From: Mytilus galloprovincialis
Lineage: Eukaryota; Mollusca; Bivalvia; Mytilida; Mytilidae
Assembly: GCF_965363235.1 (NCBI RefSeq)
Contig: NC_134838.1
Coordinates: forward strand, 3,725,001-3,789,000
DNA: 64,000 nt
Direction of reading: 5' to 3'
The first letter of the stretch is position 1. Each line of letters opens with the position of its first letter. Positions 57,540-64,000 of the stretch are shown piece by piece. The notes beneath the pieces are model-generated. The model saw nothing but the letters and a program-made list of their open reading frames with translations, was not told the DNA's origin and ran no database searches. The translations under genes and the position numbers were made by a program.

Positions 57540-57870
57540 TATTAGAAATTTACTTCGTCATATTTTACTACAATCCCATTCCCTTTTCATAAATGTGACC
57601 TACCAAATTAGACTATTTACCTGGTTTGTAATAACATGAACAACACGACGGGTGCCACATGTGGAGCAGGATCTGCTTACCCTTCCGGAGCACCTGAGAT
57701 CACCCCAGTGTTTTGGTGGCGTTCGTGTTGCTTAGTCTTTAGTTTTCTTTGTTGTGTCATGTGTTCTATAACTTTTTGATTGTCTTTTTCATTGTTAGCT
57801 ATGGCTTTGTCAGTTTATTTTCGATCTATGAGTTGGACTGTCCCTCTGGTATCTTTCATCCTTCTTTTTT
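57540..57870 (+). mobile_element. PLE-2 3' tail, plus orientation
   Basis: GTGACCTACCAAATTAGACT, GACGGGTGCCACATGTGG and GGACTGTCCCTCTGGTATC match the reverse of the tail at 40320-40620. It lies just downstream of receptor 4. Confidence 0.65.
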
Positions 57871-57953
57871 TATAGCTAATTTCAGCTGAGGTATGGCTCA
57901 GACAGTAAGATGGTAATTTCATACAATAAATGATTTTGATGCCTTCGGTTAAT

Positions 57954-58726
57954 TTAATTTAAATCTTCAGATGAAAGTGATTTCATATGAATGCTCATGA
58001 CAGGTACAGATTTAGGCACAGTACCGATAGGCTGTGATGAAAACTGTTGTCCACGAATTTTGAATATTTTGAGACATCCTGTTTTGAAATTTCCATTTGT
58101 AACATAATAAATCAACCAGTTGATTGATGGATGCAAATGAGCAAAAACTGTGATGGAAAGATGCACTTCGTGGGAAAACGTATCTTCAGCATCCGCAACA
58201 AGTAACATTGCAAACGGTATCCAACAGATCGAAAATACTGCATACACGATAAATATTGTTTTCGCTAGTCTAAGTGATTTATTGTCAACATGTACTGCGT
58301 TTTCTGTACTTGTCACCTGTTTACGTTTACGTCTGACATATAAAAATAGTTTTAAGTAAGAAATTCCTACAACTATTAACGGAATCCACACAAGACAAAC
58401 TGAAAATACAACGGTGTAACTGTATGTTGCCATTCTGTCCCAAATACATTCCAAACTTTTGTCATCAAAACCATGTCCACCAATTCCAGCATTATTAAGT
58501 AGAACCATGATCATACCAACGAGATACAGTGATATGCACATTATGATACATGATCGCCGAGTAAATATTTTCTCGTAATGAGAGTTGTGACAGATTAATA
58601 TGTATCGGTTGAAACTGAGCAATGTGATGGACCCTAGGGACACAATACATGAAACTGTACACACTTTTCCGATTATATCGCACAGTAATGGATACTGCAT
58701 GAAGAATGGCCGGCCTTCAACTTTAC
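57954..58726 (-). CDS. Class A GPCR, melatonin-receptor/moody-like (receptor 4), exon 2 only
   Basis: Exon 2 (257 codons with stop, preceded by the two bases that complete the split Gly codon) encodes TM3 to the C-tail, beginning KVEGRPFFMQYPLLC. It has NRY-ILICH after TM3, GHGFDDKSLECIWDR in ECL2, CWIPF in TM6 and NWLIY in TM7. A consensus acceptor precedes it. No matching exon 1 occurs up to base 64000, so exon 1 either lies off the window (intron over 5.2 kb) or is lost. The core is close to receptors 1 and 3 at the nucleotide level. The C-tail (SLSSEDLN) is its own. The open frame has no internal damage. Confidence 0.85.
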
Positions 58727-59569
58727 CTAAAAAAATAAAAAAATAAATCTGCATTCTATCATTTATTAATAATGAACTCAAAAACAATATAAAGAAAAAA
58801 GAAATAATAAATATGAAATTTCATTACTGAATTTAGTGATATTAAATTGTATTGTCTTGCATTAATTATTGCTCATTGGTCAGACAAAGTTTTGTATTTT
58901 GAGGTTTTTAGGTGGTTTTTTTTAATATTTTTTATGTGAAATATGTTGGTCAATCTCAATGAATTTCATGTTGTTACACACAAAACATGTGACTGTGTTA
59001 CTATTGATATTAAACTCTTTCTACCAATTAAAGCATACATTTCAAAATAGTGTTATTTTTAGGTAACAATGAAGCCGATTTGAAACGAGCAAAGATTTTG
59101 TCAAAGAATGTGTAATTCTTTTTCTCAAAATTTTCATTGATCAGTATCAAGAGCAAATATTCACCAATAATACCACACGGTCTTGAGTTAAACATTTTTT
59201 TTTTTAATTTGACAGTGTTGACTTTATTTGTCTTCGTGATATCATGAAGCTTTTAAGCGACTTTTGACTTGACGTGTCGAGTTTGTGCATTACTGGTCCA
59301 GGTGGGTTCTGATGTGCGATTCGAACACTATGGGTTTTTACAGGGTTGTCTCCATTTTGTTTACATTTGTATTGTATATCACTTGATTTGTACTATATTG
59401 GTAATGTTCTTTCTACTATAAAATTTTTTATCGGCCTCTATGTCAAATTACAGTCAACTCTAACATTTCTTTTGATAGCGACTTTGTTAAATTTTTTATT
59501 AGTTTTGTTGTGTATCTGTGATGTATGTTTACACAGGTTGGGCTGGTGGGTCCAAACTATTGTCACATA
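58727..59569. other. Presumed receptor 4 intron, no exon seen
   Basis: A+T-rich sequence. A 74-codon plus-strand hydrophobic frame at 59346-59570 has no family resemblance. Confidence 0.35.
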
Positions 59570-59845
59570 AACCAATTGTGTACAGTAGTTGTCTTTTGTT
59601 TATGTAATATACGTGTTTCTCGTTTCTAGTTTTTTATATAGATTAGACCGTTGGTTTTCCCGTTTGAATGGTTTTACACTAGTGATTTTGGGGCCCTTTA
59701 TAGCTTTTTGTTCGGTGTGAGCCAAGGCTCCGTGTTGAAGGCCGTACATTGACCTATAATGGTTTAATTTTATAAATTGTTATTTGGTTTGAGAGTTGTC
59801 TCATTGGCACTCACATCACACATCTTCCTATATCTATGTAAATAT
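59570..59845 (+). repeat. Dispersed repeat, family C
   Basis: It is close to the 34430 copy: TTTTATATAGATTAGACCG, GAGCCAAGGCTCCGTGTTG, AAGGCCGTACATTGACCTAT, GTTGTCTCATTGGCACTCAC. Confidence 0.7.
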
Positions 59846-61937
59846 AACGGAGCTACAAACAACTTTTATACAACTGGAAGGTTTAGCGAGCAATAAAACA
59901 AGGTTAAGGTAGCAATACACAGTTAGGAGTGTGGATTCCTAATTCAGCACCTGAAATTTGAAAGTTTAATAATGCAATAAAAAAAAACATTTTTAGACAG
60001 CTGCGTATGAATTTCGCCTTCAAAGATAGTTTACAAGAACCCAAAGGTTATTTTTCACATATTTAATGGGCTTTTTTCTTTTTGACGTATCCAATTATAA
60101 GCCTGGGTAAGTAACTGCGTGTCTGTAAGATATATAAATGCCTGATAAAATGTTCGTCATATCAGAAATAAAATGATGATCTCATTTTTGGCATTTAATT
60201 TTGATATAAGCAGATATTAATGGGTTTTTTTTAAATTCCTATACATGCTGCTCTAATGTCGATATTAACCGCTAGGATTATATAAAAAAAAATGAGAAAA
60301 TGTAAGTTAGGAGCTTTAAAAAGTTATCAACTGACATTACAGCCGATTATTATTTTATCTCCTACAGATATAAAGTATATTTCTTTGGTTCTATTTATCA
60401 TTAATCAAGTAATATTTATCTTGTCATTATTTTCAATCATGGGCAAATCGCTAATAAAACATCTTTGAATGCAGATTTTAAAAATCTCAAGTATTAATGT
60501 AAATATAAGCAGTCAACTTAAAATAAATCAAAAACAGCCTTAAGGATGTTTGCTTGTCATTTTTTAGAATTTTTGACAGATTTTCGAAATCCTCTGGTTT
60601 TAACCATTTGAATGCCTTAAAAAGAAATTTTGCCCACGGATCCCAATTTTTTTATATAAATCTTTTACATGTATAAGTATAAACCTTTTTTAAAAGTCTT
60701 ATGAAATCTTATTTATTTTTTGATTCCTCAATTAATCCCCTATCAATATATACTAGTCATATGGAAAGCTATATATTTTGAAACTGAGCAGCGAACATCC
60801 TTAAGGTAGTATATTTATATCTCATAGCTGTGCTTTCTGTTTGTGAGTTATTCTTAACCTGGTCCATTGAAAGTTATTTAGGATTCATTTGAACATGCTG
60901 ATTTTTTTTTCTTGTAGTGTCGTCCATCTCCATACAAAATAAACCAAGTAGTTGGTAAATGTTCCATCTGACGATAATTTACGATAGACGGACAGCACAT
61001 TTTAACAATTATTTTGGTGCTTAAAGTAAAAAAAAACAAATGTATGTGCAAGACCTTTTTATATATTCTTGTAAGATTTAATTTAATTATTCAGGGAAAA
61101 GTTCCTGTTACCTGTCACAATGGTTAAGTAGATGATTTGTAAATCATGGATATATTCTATAAAATTGATGCAGAGACATTGGCAACCATGTCTCATGTTG
61201 ATAAACAGTATTATAATGGGCTACCAAAACTGCATGACAATTTACATACGAACACGAAAATGAATTGTGTCATAAGAACGCCAAGATTATTAAACTTTTA
61301 TAAAACTTGACAATGATCGTTTGGATCAGTCTTCATACTTTCATTTATTATTTTGTGATTCAGGTTAAATAAACAAGAACATATATTTTACCAGTTCATA
61401 TTAAGCGATGCCATTATAAGTTTATAGTTTGGATTTCAAAAAACATCATGTGTAATAACCAATCACGACCAAAGAGAATGGGGTATATAATGTTGGTTTT
61501 GTGTTTCATTCTTTACTAAAGCTGTTAATTATTATTGATGATGAACCGATGAATGCAATTATAGATAGTGAATGTTAATTCAGATTCTATGTAGAAGATA
61601 GTAGTAACTGTGAAAATTTAAGGCAGAAAATGTTGTACCGCTTACTTAAAAAAAACACGTAAACACTCAAAGTACAACCCTGTTATATGTATGATGTCTT
61701 AAATTGATAACATTCCAGTTATATAATCATCCTTTCTATAAAATATAGTTCAGCATTAAGATATTTTAACCCTTTAAGACACAGTTACAGAGAAAAATTC
61801 TTTAAACTGCTGGTATAATGTAATCTCTGACTTAAATTATTGTGACAGACATCATCATTTTGAAATGGCAAATGTTTGATATACATAAGGAATCAAAATT
61901 GTGAGAGTTTTTTTTACCTTTATTACCTTATTGTGTA
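59846..61937. other. Presumed receptor 4 intron, remainder
   Basis: It is A+T-rich with no recognisable gene, RNA or repeat. Confidence 0.35.
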
Positions 61938-62100
61938 TTAAGGGCAAGTTACAGTAAATGGGCTATGTCACAGATTTTATTAACATTTTGCATACAATCT
62001 TTGCTCGATGAATTACAACTTGTATTGTAACGAGCCAAGGTTGTATGCAAAATTGTAGCAAAATCAGCGACATAGCCCATTTACTGTAACTTGAACTTAA
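61938..62100. mobile_element. Palindromic MITE, ~155 bp, TTAA target duplications
   Basis: CAAGTTACAGTAAATGGGCT and its complement form the ends, and an inner pair (TTTGCATACAA / TTGTATGCAAA) continues the fold. TTAA lies outside both ends (61938-61941 and 62097-62100). Confidence 0.82.
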
Positions 62101-63045
62101 GCAAATTAAAGTTGAAATAAAAATTTGAACTCGTTCATGTAATTTCGCAGAGTATAATATGAATAGGAACTTTATACCAAGGTTGATAACCGTCCAAAGC
62201 TATGAATGATTTCAATGCATAATTTCAGGTGTTTTGCGTTGCAAAAACCCTAATTAAAATGACAAACTAACTAAACGTTGAAAAACAGAAATTCGTCAAA
62301 AACTTACTTAAACGGGATTGTCTGTAAAACAGATTATCTTTACTAAAGATAGGAATATATAGTAACTACATGCGTAAATCTTGGAGAAAGACGTCTTTAA
62401 GCTATACATCATACTGACCTAGTTCCATCAAACGAAATATTGATTCATAAAGTTAACGACTTTTAGACAAATAAAGTGCTCTTAACTGGATCATAACATG
62501 TGAGAATTAAGAAATAAATCACTCTTACAATCATTCTTAGTATAAACATTAAAACAAGGAGTGGCACCAACTTCCTGGATGACAAAGTTCAGTTATAATA
62601 ATTTAGTCCTTACATGAATAGCAGAGATTTATACTTGAAAAGGAGCGGCAAAAGACACCAAAGTGATAATCAAACCCATATATTGAAAACTTACTGAAAA
62701 TGATTGAAATGTTGTTACGTTCAAAACATCGTTGCTTAAAATAAAGAATAATGTTCGCTCAAAGACATTTTTCAATATCAGAAAGATTTTATGAATTTTT
62801 AAACGGGTTTTAAAAAAAATAATAATCTTAGAAATAAAAATGGTATTTTGTGATAATGTTGTCGTTTATGTGCCGTCGTTGTTACTTAGCCAAATTTGTT
62901 ACAATATTTCATTGTATGAAACTTTGACACGGTTTCATAACAAGATGTTCTCGTTTTTGATAAGGGGCAAATCATATTAAACATAAATAACTTTATGTAC
63001 CAAGGCAGTTGTTTCCAAATAGTTCGTTTCTATGTATGCTGGCGT

Positions 63046-63163
63046 TTGTTTTTGTTCCACTTCAGTGTTCTTGTTGTACGCTTGATTTCCTCTTATAGTT
63101 GATGTTGTTTTTGTTCCACTTCAGTGTTCCTGTTGTACTCTTGATTTCCTCTTATAGTTGATG
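63046..63163 (+). repeat. 59-bp direct tandem duplication
   Basis: Two adjacent units (63046-63104, 63105-63163) run TTGTTTTTGTTCCACTTCAG to TTATAGTTGATG with about two differences. Confidence 0.88.
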
Positions 63164-63639
63164 TTTTTCACTCGGTTTTAGTATGTTTCTCTCAATTAAA
63201 TTATAACTTAAAAACACAGGCAAACTACGGTTGCCCATATTTGATTTAAAACAAATATATTGCCTGAAACTGATATAATTATAAATGCTTTATATCTTTA
63301 TGCAGAAAGTTTTCTTCAGTTAAAAAATGTTCTGTTTTTAATATAGGCAATCATATGAACCAACTAAATCTTGCCAACATGTTCATTTGTTCATATGAGT
63401 AATGAAAAAATATCCTTCAACAAAAATACCGAAACATCACGTTATAAATTTCATGTGTCCGAATTGCTTTTCTGGATTCATCGTGTATGCTTAAGGCCTA
63501 ATATTTGAAAGCCATTGATGTATAAGAACCGAACAGTTGAAGAGCTATAGAATTTTATATAACCAAAGGATTAAAATGAATGTAATCTCCAAAAAAATTT
63601 ACGAACACCATTATTCTTTGGTGTTCATATTTGTAATAA

Positions 63640-63772
63640 TAGTTATCAAAAGTACCAGGATTATAATTTAGTACGCCAGACGCGCGTTTCGTCTACATAA
63701 GACTCATCAGTGACGCTCATATCAAAATATTTATAAAGCCAAACAAGTACAAAGTTGAAGAGCACAAATACG
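63640..63772 (-). repeat. Hammerhead-bearing dispersed repeat, copy 5
   Basis: This is a complete reversed unit, with the family's text on both sides of an intact ribozyme core at 63673-63716. Confidence 0.8.
63673..63716 (-). ncRNA. Type I hammerhead ribozyme motif, apparently intact
   Basis: On the minus strand: GCGTCA (63716-63711), CTGATGA (63710-63704), GTC-loop-GAC (63703-63691), GAAA (63690-63687), then CGCGCGTC with cleavage after 63679. TGGCGT (63678-63673) closes stem I with six pairs, two of them G-U. Here the ribozyme is in the same sense as the presumed receptor 4 transcript, so it could act in that intron. Confidence 0.82.
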
Positions 63773-64000
63773 TTCATATTCTATTTGAAGGAGTCATTGT
63801 GCCTTTCCCGTGAAGCCAATAAATGGTATTTGTCACTGGAAATTATTACTCATGAATAACACTTATTTGGCCACTTGTTGAGCAGGTAATGTTTGCTCTT
63901 ATCCGTTTATATACCTTTTATACGCTTTTTATGTGCCTTTTCTGATTCCAATGATCGACATAAAAAGAGGTTGAGTATTCAAAAAATAGTTAACCCCGTT

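Noticed and set aside
1725-58726. Opsin identity for the receptor cluster
   Set aside because: TM7 lacks the retinal-binding Lys in the expected place, and the motifs fit melatonin/moody-like receptors better.
57954-58787. Receptor 4 starting at the upstream Met of the open frame (58787)
   Set aside because: The residues before KVEGRPFF lie upstream of a consensus acceptor shared with the three paralogues; the upstream part is intron.
59295-59325. Reverse B-box GTTCGAATCGC as a minus-strand tRNA or SINE head
   Set aside because: No A box at the required distance; probably chance.

Overview
The window reads as an A+T-rich, repeat-laden animal nuclear genome, most likely a bivalve mollusc and probably a mussel (Mytilus or kin). 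The pointers are two-exon rhodopsin-class receptor genes with GT-AG introns, a five-exon secreted fasciclin-domain gene, Penelope-like retroelements, palindromic MITEs, and a short dispersed repeat carrying a hammerhead ribozyme that I associate with mussel genomes. The genus is inference from recall, not from a search. No prokaryotic features, CRISPR arrays, rRNA or convincing tRNA genes were seen.

All host genes found lie on the minus strand. Four are paralogous class A GPCRs of a melatonin-receptor / moody-Tre1-like type. Each has a short first exon (N-terminus, TM1, TM2) and a long second exon (TM3 to C-tail), joined by a phase 1 intron inside a Gly codon. Receptor 1 has exons 5667-5928 and 1725-2488, receptor 2 has 15949-16210 and 13063-13904, and receptor 3 has 48990-49257 and 37804-38558 across a 10.4-kb intron. 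Receptor 4 shows only exon 2 (57954-58726); its first exon lies beyond the right edge. Receptors 1 and 2 share a TATA box about 163 bases upstream of the ATG and a conserved 5' leader block. Between receptors 2 and 3 sits a 298-residue secreted protein with two FAS1 domains, assembled here from five exons (17859-22034).

The remaining sequence is mostly mobile DNA. It includes a Penelope-like element (PLE-1) as a head-to-head inverted pair (50590-54140) with GIY-YIG endonuclease and hammerhead motifs, a second PLE-like family (PLE-2; main copy 40320-42360 plus tails and fragments), a decayed APE-type LINE (44985-48395) inside the receptor 3 intron, a DIRS-like fossil (33502-34138), several TIR or foldback elements (some flanked by TTAA), two minisatellites and three or four families of dispersed repeats.

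The most interesting material is threefold. First, apparently intact type I hammerhead ribozymes occur in a solitary ~150-bp repeat (5362-5405 +, 63673-63716 -), alongside decayed copies and a different hammerhead in PLE-1. Second, the receptor cluster looks mosaic: exon 2 is much better conserved than exon 1. Third, a 53-bp tandem repeat spans the stop codon of the fasciclin gene.
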